From assembly GCF_029531845.1 (NCBI RefSeq), contig NZ_JAMBPV010000006.1, positions 1-64,000 on the forward strand: a stretch of 64,000 nucleotides of DNA. Reading direction: 5' to 3'. The notes below the pieces were generated by a model, which made no database searches, was not told the origin of the DNA, and saw nothing but the letters and a program-made list of their open reading frames with translations. Positions within the stretch are counted from its first letter, which is position 1, and each line of letters starts with the position of its first letter. Positions 19,558 to 28,456 of the stretch are shown piece after piece. Made by a program: the position numbers and the translations under genes. The DNA comes from Staphylococcus equorum. GTDB lineage: Bacteria > Bacillota > Bacilli > Staphylococcales > Staphylococcaceae.

Positions 19558-20601
19558 ATGAGTGATAATAAAAGAGAACAAAGAAAGAATGAGCACGTAG
19601 AAATTGCAATGGCACAACAAGATGCTACGATTTCAGATTTTGACGAAATAAGGTTTGTCCATCATTCAATTCCGAATATCGATGTAGATGATGTTAATAT
19701 ACAAAGCGAATTGAAGGACTTTACACTTAAGAAACCATTATATATTAATGCAATGACAGGCGGCAGTGAATGGACGAAACAGATCAATGAGAAGTTGGCA
19801 ATCATTGCACGTGAAACAGGAATGGCAATGGCTGTAGGGTCAACACATGCTGCTTTACGTAATAGTAAAATGATTTCATCATTTAGTGTAGTAAGAGAAA
19901 CCAATCCTGATGGTATTATATTCAGTAATGTTGGCGCAGATGTGCCCGTAGATAAAGCAGTTGAATCAGTGAAATTACTTGATGCCCAAGCTCTACAAGT
20001 TCACGTAAACGCACCTCAAGAACTTGTCATGCCAGAAGGGAATAGAACTTTTTCTACGTGGATGGAAAACCTTGCACAAATTGTAGCACACGTGGATGTA
20101 CCAGTGATTGTTAAAGAAGTTGGTTTTGGTATGAGCAAAGAAACAATTAAACAATTGCATGAGATTGGAGTCCGTTACGTTGACGTCAGTGGACGCGGGG
20201 GTACAAATTTTGTAGATATTGAAAATGAAAGACGTACGTATAAAGATATGGATTATCTTGGTTTATGGGGTCAAACGACTGTTGAATCATTATTAGAAAG
20301 TACTGCTCACCAGCAAGATATGGATATATTAGCAAGCGGTGGTGTGAGAACACCATTAGATGCAGTGAAATGTCTAGCATTAGGCGCCAGTGCTGTTGGT
20401 ATGTCACGACCGTTTTTAAACCAAGTCGAGAACCATGGCATCACAGAGACAATTGATTATACTGAACAATTTACAGATCATATGAAGAAAATTATGACAA
20501 TGCTTGATACGCCAACTATTAAAGATTTAAAACAATCACAAATGATCTTTAGTCCTAAGCTAGAATCATGGATAGAGCAAAGAGGATTAGATATTAGATA
20601 A
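19558..20601 (+). CDS. fni: Type 2 isopentenyl-diphosphate delta-isomerase
   Basis: 347 residues, the length of FMN- and NADPH-dependent Fni (about 349 in S. aureus). Interconverts IPP and DMAPP, feeding undecaprenol, menaquinone and staphyloxanthin-type carotenoids from the mevalonate pathway. Motifs: RKNEHVEIA at the start, [23 protein letters not shown] and [17 protein letters not shown] for FMN and substrate. ATG 19558 is chosen over TTG 19540, which has its ribosome site too close. Confidence 0.95.
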   Translation: MSDNKREQRKNEHVEIAMAQQDATISDFDEIRFVHHSIPNIDVDDVNIQSELKDFTLKKPLYINAMTGGSEWTKQINEKLAIIARETGMAMAVGSTHAALRNSKMISSFSVVRETNPDGIIFSNVGADVPVDKAVESVKLLDAQALQVHVNAPQELVMPEGNRTFSTWMENLAQIVAHVDVPVIVKEVGFGMSKETIKQLHEIGVRYVDVSGRGGTNFVDIENERRTYKDMDYLGLWGQTTVESLLESTAHQQDMDILASGGVRTPLDAVKCLALGASAVGMSRPFLNQVENHGITETIDYTEQFTDHMKKIMTMLDTPTIKDLKQSQMIFSPKLESWIEQRGLDIR

Positions 20602-20642
20602 ATAAAGGATAGGTGAGACATAAATATCTCATCCTAAAATTT

Positions 20643-20684
20643 AAAGCACTAATCTATTAGTTTATAATGGATTGGTGCTTTTCT
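20643..20684 (+). terminator. Terminator of fni
   Basis: 14-base stem AAGCACTAATCTAT / ATGGATTGGTGCTT with two G-U pairs, then a T-rich tail. Confidence 0.75.
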
Positions 20685-20827
20685 ATTTAAAATCTTCCGA
20701 TTTTGAAAGCGCATGTTTGTCAGATTTTTTATAGTATGGATCGAGCCTGTAGTCTCTCACTCATACTATTCCCCTAGGCGTCAGCTCTTTACAAAATCGG
20801 TATAATTATATAAATTTATACAAAAAA

Positions 20828-20947
20828 ATAAGCCACTTTCGTATAATAAAGTTACTCTAACATAACTTCAAAACGAGGTGGCTTATGTATAAAAATTATA
20901 ATAAGACTCAGTTAACACTGCCAGTGAGTTTCTATATTTTTATATAG
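20828..20947 (+). pseudogene. IS1182-type transposase 5' remnant
   Basis: From ATG 20885 the frame reads MYKNYNKTQLTLP, the characteristic first residues of staphylococcal IS1182-family transposases (which begin MYKNYNMTQLTLP), then leaves homology and stops at 20945. A 9-base inverted repeat ATAAGCCAC (20828-20836) / GTGGCTTAT (20878-20886) brackets the upstream leader, as expected for an element end. About 470 codons and the other end are missing. Identification rests on 12 of 13 residues plus the leader, so it is good but short. Confidence 0.7.
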
Positions 20948-20962
20948 AAATCAATTTTTATT

Positions 20963-22171
20963 TTAACCAAAAATGTTAATAAATGTTGTAACGATAGGTA
21001 CACCAAGTAAATCTATTAAGAACGCGCCGACAATCGGAACGACAAGATAAGCTTTAGGTGAAGCACCGTATTTTTTAGTAATAACATCTAAGTTAGCCAT
21101 TGCGTTAGGTGTAGCACCTAGACCATGGCCGATGAAACCACCAATCATAACTGCGGCGTCATAGTTTTTACCAAGTCCTCGGAATACTACGAAGACTGAG
21201 AATAATACGATAAATACAACTTGTGCTAATACAATAACAATTAACGGCACTGCTAACTGATAAATTTCAGTAAGTTGAATACTCATTAAGGCAATAGATA
21301 AGAATAAGCTAAGAGAAACATCACTGATACTATCGATAATCTTCATATCAATAAGATTCAAATTATTATATTCTGAAATATTACGTATAATAACTGCGAC
21401 AAACATTGCACCTACATAAACAGGGATATTAATACCTGTTAAGTCTGAGAACGTATTTCCTAGATAAGAACCAATGGCCATACAGATGGCTACAATTGAA
21501 AATTGTAATAGGAAAATTGTTGTCGGTGTCATACGGTTTTTTAAATATGAGTTTGATTTTACATTACTATAATCTTTAGTTGTCTCTTCTGCATTTTCTG
21601 GTTTTAAATTATATTTATTTATTAAAAATTTAACGACAGGTCCACCAATTAAACCACCAGCAACAAGGCCTAATGTTGCGGCTGCTAGAGCGGCTGTTAA
21701 TGCTGAATCAATACCCATGTTTTGCACGGTTTGACCATATGCTGCCGCATTACCATGTCCGCCTTCCATTGACATTGAACCAGCTGTTAGTCCAAGTAGT
21801 GGTGGGATATTTAAAACTTTTGCGATAGATACGCCGATGATATTTTGGAATACGGCAAGAACGCCACAAAAGATAAAATATAATATTAATACCTTTCCGC
21901 CTAAGCGTAGTAGTTTTAATGATGCTCCTAGTCCAATTGTTGTAAAGAAAGCAAGCATAAAGAAATTCTGAATAAAATCAGAATCTAATTTTATTGTTAT
22001 AATGTTCGTTGATTGTAAGACAGCAACAAGTATCGAGAATAACAAACCACCAATTACTGGTGCTGGAATACATAATCGCCTTAAAATTGATACGTGATTC
22101 ACAATAAATATACCTAAAAGGTATAAAACACTCGCGAGTGCTAAAGTAGTTATAGCATCTAGCTCTAGCAT
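20963..22171 (-). CDS. gltS: Sodium/glutamate symporter GltS
   Basis: 402 residues, the GltS length. About 10-12 hydrophobic segments with two re-entrant Gly/Ser-rich loops: TAGSMSMEGGHGNAAAYG (about 131-148) and GGFIGHGLGATPNAMANL (about 345-362), both family signatures. Imports glutamate with sodium. ATG 22171 sits 8 bases from GAGGGGG; ATG 22177 is too close to it. Monocistronic. Confidence 0.94.
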   Translation of the reverse strand: MLELDAITTLALASVLYLLGIFIVNHVSILRRLCIPAPVIGGLLFSILVAVLQSTNIITIKLDSDFIQNFFMLAFFTTIGLGASLKLLRLGGKVLILYFIFCGVLAVFQNIIGVSIAKVLNIPPLLGLTAGSMSMEGGHGNAAAYGQTVQNMGIDSALTAALAAATLGLVAGGLIGGPVVKFLINKYNLKPENAEETTKDYSNVKSNSYLKNRMTPTTIFLLQFSIVAICMAIGSYLGNTFSDLTGINIPVYVGAMFVAVIIRNISEYNNLNLIDMKIIDSISDVSLSLFLSIALMSIQLTEIYQLAVPLIVIVLAQVVFIVLFSVFVVFRGLGKNYDAAVMIGGFIGHGLGATPNAMANLDVITKKYGASPKAYLVVPIVGAFLIDLLGVPIVTTFINIFG

Positions 22172-22177
22172 TTTCAT

Positions 22178-22554
22178 TCCCCCTCATTTTACAAATAAAT
22201 CTCTCCTATAATGTGATATGTAAACAAATTTCGCACTAAAACAAGAAAGTGCTTACAAAAGCCCATTATATTTATTATACATTCTCGAATATAATAATGC
22301 TACAAAAAAATTATATACAAAGAAATATATAGTTTTTTTGTGTAATTTAACACCGAATTTTATAATGGAGCTTAATTTACATAGGATAAAAGTTAATAAT
22401 AAGAAAGTAAATTAGAATCATTAATAACGATTAAACAGCTATATAAAGACTAAACAATTTTTATATGAAAGAAATGAACTTTATGCGATGACATTCAATC
22501 AGTTTTGATATACTATATATCATATGAAAATACTAGGTTATAAGGAGAAAGTAT
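22178..22554. other. gltS-nhaC divergent intergenic region
   Basis: 377 bp of AT-rich DNA with the two divergent promoters. The only structure seen is an inverted pair TTATTATA (22272-22279) / TATAATAA (22290-22297). No coding frame supported. Confidence 0.4.
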
Positions 22555-23883
22555 ATGGATGAGTCTTTAAGAAGTGAAAAACAATATGGTGCGTTAGCGT
22601 TATTGCCATTAGTTATCTTTTTAGTTTTATATATCGGCGTAGGGATTACATTTACGATTATGGGCAAAGAGGATGCATTTGATCAATTGCCACGACATGT
22701 CGCTATTTTTATAGGTATTGTCATAGCATGGACTTGTTATGATAGAAAAACGAAATTTACGAAAAAAGTTCAGATTTTTACTGAACATGCAGGGAACTCA
22801 GGCATTGTAAATCTCGGATTAATCTTGTTACTTGCAGGTGCTTTTTCAACGGTTACTTCTGAGATGGGTGGTAAAGACGCTATGGTCAACATGGGCCTAT
22901 CCGTTATCCCACCAAGTTTACTTATACCAGGAATATTTATAATGAGTGGATTTGCTGCGTTAACGTTAGGGACTTCAACAGGAGCGCAAGCAGCATTTAT
23001 TCCTGTAGGTGTAGCGGTAGCACAAGCAGCAGACTTAAGTGTAGCTGCAGCTGGTGCAGCAGTTATTGCAGGTGCTTACTTTGGTGATAATTTATCTATC
23101 ATTTCTGATACAACGATTGCCGCAACGAATGGTGTAGGCGCCAAGATGAAAGATAAATTTAAAATGAATGTGTTGATTGCTTTACCTGCCGCGCTCATCA
23201 CGGCTATTATATATGCCATTGTTGGCGGTACTGGTAATGTAGAAGGCGATCTAAGTTTCAATTTCATTAATATTTTGCCTTATATATTTGTATTAATAGC
23301 TGCTATTGCAGGTTTAGACGTGATTCTTGTTCTTATTCTTGGTATTGGGATGGCTGGACTACTAGGTTTGGTTCAAGGTCAAATGGGTATCTTCCAATTT
23401 ACGAAATCGATTGGTGATGGTATGGAAAGTATGTTCAACATTTTCCTTGTAGCATTCTTGGTATCTGGACTTGTAGCATTAATTCGATACTATGGCGGTG
23501 TAGATTGGATTATTCGCGCTATGAAACGAAAAGCAACTGGACGCAAAAGTGCTGAATATGTAATTAGTATGATGTCAGGTGTGCTTTCTGCGGCACTTTC
23601 ACATAATACGTTAGCGATTATTATTTCTGCACCGATTGCAAAAGAAATTGGCGATGAATATAAAGTACCACCTAAACGGATGGCCAGCTTACTAGATATT
23701 TTCGCTTGTTGTGCCTTAATGGTTCTCCCTCACGACAGTGGGATGTTAATGGTTGAACAATATGGCGATGTTTCTTATTTAGAAGTATTAAAATATTCAT
23801 TCTACCCAGTTGTATTTGTTATTTGTACAGTTATTACCATCCAATTTGGTTTGTTAGATGGCAGTAAAAAAGTTAAAAAATAA
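22555..23883 (+). CDS. NhaC-family Na+/H+ antiporter (paralogue 1)
   Basis: 442 residues, about 11-12 membrane helices. NhaC-type motifs: GTSTGAQAAFIPVGVAVAQ near 142-160 and GAYFGDNLSIISDTTIAAT near 179-197, with acidic residues in membrane segments. Its paralogue at 44131 shares the frame GxxFGDNLSxISDTTIAA, but this copy has no riboswitch upstream. ATG follows AAGGAGA. The ion or amino-acid substrate cannot be settled; Na+/H+ exchange is the family default. Confidence 0.85.
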   Translation: MDESLRSEKQYGALALLPLVIFLVLYIGVGITFTIMGKEDAFDQLPRHVAIFIGIVIAWTCYDRKTKFTKKVQIFTEHAGNSGIVNLGLILLLAGAFSTVTSEMGGKDAMVNMGLSVIPPSLLIPGIFIMSGFAALTLGTSTGAQAAFIPVGVAVAQAADLSVAAAGAAVIAGAYFGDNLSIISDTTIAATNGVGAKMKDKFKMNVLIALPAALITAIIYAIVGGTGNVEGDLSFNFINILPYIFVLIAAIAGLDVILVLILGIGMAGLLGLVQGQMGIFQFTKSIGDGMESMFNIFLVAFLVSGLVALIRYYGGVDWIIRAMKRKATGRKSAEYVISMMSGVLSAALSHNTLAIIISAPIAKEIGDEYKVPPKRMASLLDIFACCALMVLPHDSGMLMVEQYGDVSYLEVLKYSFYPVVFVICTVITIQFGLLDGSKKVKK

Positions 23884-23916
23884 ATGAGTTAATGAAAAAG
23901 CTATACTTTATATAGA

Positions 23917-23951
23917 GCAAAAGGAGCTTCCAAGATGGAAGCTCCTTTTGC
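23917..23951. terminator. Bidirectional terminator, nhaC1 / mpg
   Basis: A 16-base perfect stem (23917-23932 and 23936-23951) with a three-base loop and A/T runs inside the arms, between convergent genes. Confidence 0.88.
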
Positions 23952-23970
23952 TTTATATTGTTGTAATATT

Positions 23971-24582
23971 TTATTTGCGCCATGTATGTTCTGAATCTGT
24001 CATATCTGATTTGCGCATCTTAGAGACATATGGATTGCCTTTGACAGTATAACGTAATGGTTTAAAAGTCCAATCGCCTTTATTTGGAATACCGATACGT
24101 CCGCTTTCTTCAATAGCACATGGATATTTACGATTTTTAGTGTCTATTAATAGACGACCTTCATTTAAACGTGAACCATCTAAATGGCGAGGGATATTAA
24201 AAGCTTTCGTCCACTTTCCAGGGCCATTTGTTAATTCGAATCCGTTTTTTCCCCTATTCAGTTTCATGGTTTCGATGCCTTCTTCAGGCTCTACAGCTCT
24301 GATTAACACACCTTCGGGGATGCCTTCATCTTTTGTGACAAAATTGATTAAAAGGTGATTGTGCATAACGTGCGCATATATCGTCCCACCGCGTTTATAC
24401 AAGGATTCTACTTTGGGCGTCCTTTTTCCATTAAAACCATGAGCAGCACGATCCTCTTTGCCAATATAGGCTTCAGTTTCTACAATATATCCAGTAAATG
24501 TTTCGAGTTCATCTTGGAAAATCACTTTGACACCTAATAAATCTTTAGCAATAGATACTGTATCTCGACGTAAAAAATCCAT
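23971..24582 (-). CDS. mpg: 3-methyladenine DNA glycosylase (AAG/MPG family)
   Basis: 203 residues. Base-excision repair enzyme removing alkylated purines. The active-site segment [18 protein letters not shown] (about 31-48) holds the catalytic general-base glutamate, and [17 protein letters not shown] (64-80) holds the tyrosine and histidine that line the base pocket. The [10 protein letters not shown] motif near 118 is also typical. ATG follows CCGGAGGA. Confidence 0.95.
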   Translation of the reverse strand: MDFLRRDTVSIAKDLLGVKVIFQDELETFTGYIVETEAYIGKEDRAAHGFNGKRTPKVESLYKRGGTIYAHVMHNHLLINFVTKDEGIPEGVLIRAVEPEEGIETMKLNRGKNGFELTNGPGKWTKAFNIPRHLDGSRLNEGRLLIDTKNRKYPCAIEESGRIGIPNKGDWTFKPLRYTVKGNPYVSKMRKSDMTDSEHTWRK

Positions 24583-24786
24583 TAGTTGTTCCTCCGGTTT
24601 CTAGTTTTTTTAAAAATAAATATTTTTAAATGTTTTTTTTAGAATAAGTAAAATTGTATTACTACTTACAAAATAGTTTGTTACACTTAACTAAATAAGA
24701 TATTTAAAGAATTTACATATAATGTACCAAAATTTAATGTAAATTAAAAATTATCTTTAACAAATGTATATGGAAGGAGGAATAAT

Positions 24787-25425
24787 ATGGAGCGGAAAAT
24801 CGGTTTTCTTCAAGCTCTCAAATTGTTCTGGACAAACTATGTTAATTTTAAAGGGCGCTCACGTCGTAGCGAATATTGGTACATGACGTTATGGCATATG
24901 ATTTTTATGATACCAGCGCTAATATTACTTATTTTAGGTTTAATCATGCTTGTTTCAGGTATTTCATCTTATTCCGGTGAAGTTACTGCAATGGGTACTC
25001 TTTTACTAATTATGTTTTTTATATATATTGGTATATATAGTTTTGCTACATTTATTCCTAGTTGGGCATTATTGGTGAGAAGATTTCATGATACTGGTAG
25101 AAAAATGTTGATACCAGTGATTTATTTTACCGTATTAATTGTTACTAATATTATTGTTACATTGATAAATGCGATGGATCCTGAATATGCTAATGTTTCT
25201 AGTATCATTACGCTGATATTGATATATATCATTTATATTGCATTAGGCATATATTGTTTAGTTATTTGTTGCTTAGATAGTGAGAGAAAAACGAATAAAT
25301 ATGGGACGAGCCATAAATACGGTAATCACATTCGTCCAAATATTAATGCATATGAGAATACTTTTAACCCTAAAGAAAATGAGCAGCTTGGACAAACTCC
25401 AAAGCAAGATGAATTAAAATACTGA
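24787..25425 (+). CDS. DUF805 membrane protein
   Basis: 212 residues. N-terminal FWTNYVNFKGRSRRSEYWYM is the DUF805 signature, followed by four hydrophobic helices and the internal motif RRFHDTGRKM (about 99-108). The last 40 residues are polar (NKYGTSHKYGNHIRPN onwards), a common end for this family. No biochemical function is known. ATG follows GGAAGGAGG. Alone, with a hairpin (25432-25477) downstream. Confidence 0.85.
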   Translation: MERKIGFLQALKLFWTNYVNFKGRSRRSEYWYMTLWHMIFMIPALILLILGLIMLVSGISSYSGEVTAMGTLLLIMFFIYIGIYSFATFIPSWALLVRRFHDTGRKMLIPVIYFTVLIVTNIIVTLINAMDPEYANVSSIITLILIYIIYIALGIYCLVICCLDSERKTNKYGTSHKYGNHIRPNINAYENTFNPKENEQLGQTPKQDELKY

Positions 25426-25431
25426 AATTAA

Positions 25432-25477
25432 AACGTTGTTCCCAACTTTGTTTAAGTGGAAACAGCGTTAATTTTTT
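25432..25477 (+). terminator. Terminator of DUF805 gene
   Basis: 13-base stem with wobble pairs (25432-25444 and 25457-25469) followed by TAATTTTTTATT. Confidence 0.65.
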
Positions 25478-25562
25478 ATTGTGTGATACCACTTGTACAA
25501 GAAGTAAAAAAGTTATGCTATTTATCAGGCATGGCCATGACAACAAATAAAATAGAATTAAA

Positions 25563-25599
25563 TCTAGCAAAGTTCAATTTAAAATGTAACTTTGCTAGA
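25563..25599. promoter_or_regulatory. Perfect 12-bp inverted repeat before ABC exporter
   Basis: TCTAGCAAAGTT (25563-25574) and AACTTTGCTAGA (25588-25599), 13-base spacer, about 54 bp before the GTG start of the ABC ATPase. No T-run follows on the plus strand, so it looks more like an operator or an mRNA leader hairpin than a terminator. The binding factor is unknown. Confidence 0.55.
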
Positions 25600-25652
25600 T
25601 CTAATGGTATTATCAAAGTATATTATTTTTAAAAGAGAGGGGTTGGTGCACA

Positions 25653-26552
25653 GTGTCATTAAACATTGAACATGTAACCAAGAGATATAAAGATTTTACG
25701 GCTGTTAATGATATTTCGTTATCTTTAGAGCAAGGTAAAATGTTAGGTTTTCTAGGCAGAAATGGTGCAGGAAAAACGACAACCTTCAGAATGATTTTAG
25801 GACTGACACCAATCACTGAAGGTAAAATTGCATATAATGATAAACCCATAGATAAGACTTCATACAATCACATTGGCTATTTACCAGAAGAGAGAGGATT
25901 ACATCCTAAAATGAAAGTAGAAGATGAATTACGTTATTTAGCTACTTTAAAAGGTATGAAATCCAAGGCAATCACGGAAGCTATAGACTATTGGTTAGAT
26001 AGATTTGGTATTAACGAAAATAGAGAAAAGAAAATTGAAGCACTATCTAAAGGGAATCAACAAAAAATTCAATTATTAGCAAGTATGTTACATAAACCAG
26101 AATTACTCATTTTGGATGAACCATTCAGTGGCCTAGATCCAGTAAATGTAGAGTTATTAAAATCTGCTGTTAAAGATTTAAATGACGCTGGCACAACTAT
26201 TATATATAGCTCTCATAGAATGGAACATGTAGAAGAATTATGTGATAATGTCTGCATTCTAAATCGTGGAGAGCTTGTTGTTTCAGGACCAATTGATGAA
26301 GTGAAAGCTAATCATGGTAATAAAAGCGTCGTCGTAGAAACAGAACATGAAATGCCAGAAATAGATAACATTGATGGTGTCTTACATGTAGATAGAAGTA
26401 AAAGAGAAATTAAAGCAATGATTGAGGCAGAAGCCGTTGCTGAAAAAATTTATGAAGTAGTTACACAATACGGTTTCGTCAAAAGGTTTCAAGTTGTAGA
26501 ACCGACATTAAATGAAATCTTTATAGCAAAAGTAGGTGACGTCAATGGATAA
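25653..26552 (+). CDS. ABC exporter ATPase (NatA-like)
   Basis: 299 residues. Walker A GRNGAGKTTT (about 35-44), signature LSKGNQQKI, Walker B LLILDEPFSGLDP and switch His in SSHRME. A C-terminal extension of 80 residues follows, as in DrrA/NatA-type ATPases. The likely start is GTG 25653, preceded by GAGAGGGG at about 10 bases. The last 8 bases overlap the permease start. NatAB-type pairs export sodium or drugs; substrate undetermined. Confidence 0.88.
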   Translation: MSLNIEHVTKRYKDFTAVNDISLSLEQGKMLGFLGRNGAGKTTTFRMILGLTPITEGKIAYNDKPIDKTSYNHIGYLPEERGLHPKMKVEDELRYLATLKGMKSKAITEAIDYWLDRFGINENREKKIEALSKGNQQKIQLLASMLHKPELLILDEPFSGLDPVNVELLKSAVKDLNDAGTTIIYSSHRMEHVEELCDNVCILNRGELVVSGPIDEVKANHGNKSVVVETEHEMPEIDNIDGVLHVDRSKREIKAMIEAEAVAEKIYEVVTQYGFVKRFQVVEPTLNEIFIAKVGDVNG

Positions 26553-27783
26553 ATTCTTTGCGACATTTTCTCTAACTTATAAAAGTAAAGTTAAAACGAA
26601 GTCATTTGTTATCTTCACATCTATTGTGATTCTTTTAATGGTGGGAGCGGCAAACATTAATAAAATCATTGATTTATTTGATGATGGCCCTGATAAAGTA
26701 GGCGTCGTATCTTCAGATAACCAAATTTACAAAGTTATTAAATCACAAGGTGATCAGCTTGATGAAGGGGCAGACTTTAAGCAAGTATCAGAAAAACAAG
26801 CAAAGTCACAAGTTAAAAACGAAAAATTAGATAAAGCTTACGTTATTAAACTGAGTGAAGATAAAAAGCTTTCAGGTAAAATATTGAGTAAAGATGCTGT
26901 TTCAGAACAAGATAAGCAAAAATTAAAAGCGACATTATCAACTTTACAAACACAATTCGTTGCAACGAATTTAAACTTGTCACAAGACGAATTAAAGCAG
27001 TTACAATCTCAAAGTGAAGTAACTTCAGAAGTGCTTGCAGATAATGCTAACAATTCAAATTTAAGTGAAGCTCAAAAAGGCTTTAATACAATGATTGTTT
27101 ATGCAGGTGTGATGCTTATATTCTTTATCGTTTTCAATTATGCGAGTCAAGTTGCTATGGAAATCGCAACTGAGAAAACATCACGTGTTATTGAAATGAT
27201 TATTACGAGTGTGTCACCAGTGACGCATATGCTTGCGAAGATGGCAGGCGTGGTTTCAGTAGCGTTAACCCAAATCAGTATATTTATTGTAGCTGGCATT
27301 ATATGTTTCTTATTATTTGATATTGGAGATATGTTAAAAGGGTTCGATATTGAACCAAATGAATTAACGGTGCAACTAATCGTCGTAGGTATCATATCAA
27401 TGATCATTGGTATACTTTCATATATCATTTTAGCAGCGATTTTAGGATCTATCACTGCCCGTATAGAAGATATTAATCAATCATTAATGCCAATGACTTT
27501 AATTAGTATGATTGCCTTCTATATTTCCTTATTTAGTATAATGAATACAGATACATTATTGGTGAAAATTACGAGCTTTATACCATTACTTTCACCATTT
27601 GTGATGTTTGTCCGTGCATCCACGCCTGATGTAGCAATTTGGGAAATTGTAGTAAGTATGGTGTTATCAATTATCACTATTTTTATACTATTATGGATTG
27701 CAGTGCGTAGTTATAAAGATACGATATTGAGTTTTGATAAAGGATTTATGAGTTCCGTAAAACGTATATTTAACAGAAAATAA
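26545..27783 (+). CDS. ABC exporter permease (NatB-like)
   Basis: 412 residues of ABC-2 type: one N-terminal helix (about 20-40), an extracytoplasmic Lys/Asp/Gln-rich domain (about 45-170), then five helices including VAMEIATEKTSRVIEMIITSVSP, the conserved cytosolic loop of NatB/YhaP proteins. ATG 26545 overlaps the ATPase gene by 8 bases; the GTG at 26536 is not needed. Forms a complex with the preceding ATPase. Confidence 0.88.
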   Translation: MDKFFATFSLTYKSKVKTKSFVIFTSIVILLMVGAANINKIIDLFDDGPDKVGVVSSDNQIYKVIKSQGDQLDEGADFKQVSEKQAKSQVKNEKLDKAYVIKLSEDKKLSGKILSKDAVSEQDKQKLKATLSTLQTQFVATNLNLSQDELKQLQSQSEVTSEVLADNANNSNLSEAQKGFNTMIVYAGVMLIFFIVFNYASQVAMEIATEKTSRVIEMIITSVSPVTHMLAKMAGVVSVALTQISIFIVAGIICFLLFDIGDMLKGFDIEPNELTVQLIVVGIISMIIGILSYIILAAILGSITARIEDINQSLMPMTLISMIAFYISLFSIMNTDTLLVKITSFIPLLSPFVMFVRASTPDVAIWEIVVSMVLSIITIFILLWIAVRSYKDTILSFDKGFMSSVKRIFNRK

Positions 27784-27807
27784 TATTTTAATATGCATTA
27801 TTAAAAT

Positions 27808-27848
27808 AAACTGCCATCAGCATGTAATATGTGGTGGTGGTTTATTTT
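27808..27848 (+). terminator. Terminator of NatAB-like operon
   Basis: AAACTGCCATCA pairs with TGGTGGTGGTTT (with G-U pairs), followed by ATTTTT. Confidence 0.65.
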
Positions 27849-28153
27849 TGGCTGTTGAGACGTTTATTATATAAATGTACCTTTTTAAAATATAGAGAAA
27901 GTTATTTATATAAAAAATACTATGTACTTATATAAATTAAGTAGTAGAATAAAGAGGAATTCAACAAGGTTATAATATTATACAATAAAAAATGGCTGGA
28001 ATTTGTATAATAGTAGAAAAAGTATAACAATTTTTATGATTGTTTGTTAAAATTGACGATTAGTATAGATAAACATTTGACTAAATTGTTACAATATAAG
28101 AGAGCAAAAGAAGAAATAGGGAGTATTGAACAGTTACACAAGATTATGTTAGT
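27849..28153. other. AT-rich gap before the structured region
   Basis: 305 bp with several TATAAT-like hexamers (for example 28006-28011) and TTGAC-like boxes (28053, 28078), none in a convincing 17-bp pair. No coding frame supported. Confidence 0.35.
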
Positions 28154-28370
28154 GCATCACAGTGACTTTGCAAGTTAACTTATGCTAGAGGGAAGCATAG
28201 TTAATCACAGTGATGTTGTTTCATTTAATCGTATTAAGTGTGATAGGGATTGCTCACTACAATTGAAATATTATTACCATAATAAATATTCAAGTTATTT
28301 GGACTTGTAGTGAGATAGATTACATTGCCTAAACACAATGCAGACCCCCTCTGGGTTGTGATTTACAGGC
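28154..28370 (+). ncRNA. Candidate structured RNA or galM leader
   Basis: Three successive hairpins can be drawn. H1, 28155-28214: outer CATCAC/GTGATG, inner TTAACT(T)ATGCT / AGCATAGTTAA, 7-base loop AGAGGGA. H2, about 28253-28314: CTCACTACAA / TTGTAGTGAG. H3, 28327-28370: outer GCCT/AGGC and an 11-pair stem CACAATGCAGA / TCTGGGTTGTG (one mismatch) closing a CCCCC loop. Loop GGG of H1 can pair with loop CCC of H3. No ribosome-site-preceded frame of useful size is seen. No known riboswitch class is recognised. It could be an independent sRNA or the 5' leader of galM; orientation is assumed from galM. Confidence 0.45.
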
Positions 28371-28456
28371 CACGTTTGTAAGTGATGTTTTTATTCATGA
28401 TAAAACTTAATATTAGTATTTGGAAAAATATTGGGTTTGAAAGGGAGTAATTGATG

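Larger units (their letters stand above)
20602..20962. other. Repeat-rich intergenic region with IS scar
   Basis: 361 bp between convergent fni and gltS. In order: the fni terminator (20643-20684), a GC-richer repeat block with core CCTGTAGTCT at 20746-20755 and a TAGTATG/CATACTA inverted pair around it (20732-20774), then the IS1182-type remnant (20828-20925) and a TTTCTATAT/ATATAGAAA hairpin (20929-20950) that could terminate gltS. Confidence 0.6.

Noticed and set aside
22272..22297. TTATTATA/TATAATAA inverted pair upstream of gltS as an operator
   Set aside because: All-AT arms in an AT-rich gap are expected by chance; kept only as a remark.
27147..27455. A minus-strand frame opposite the NatB-like permease
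   Set aside because: Antisense shadow; no ribosome site and no recognisable domain.
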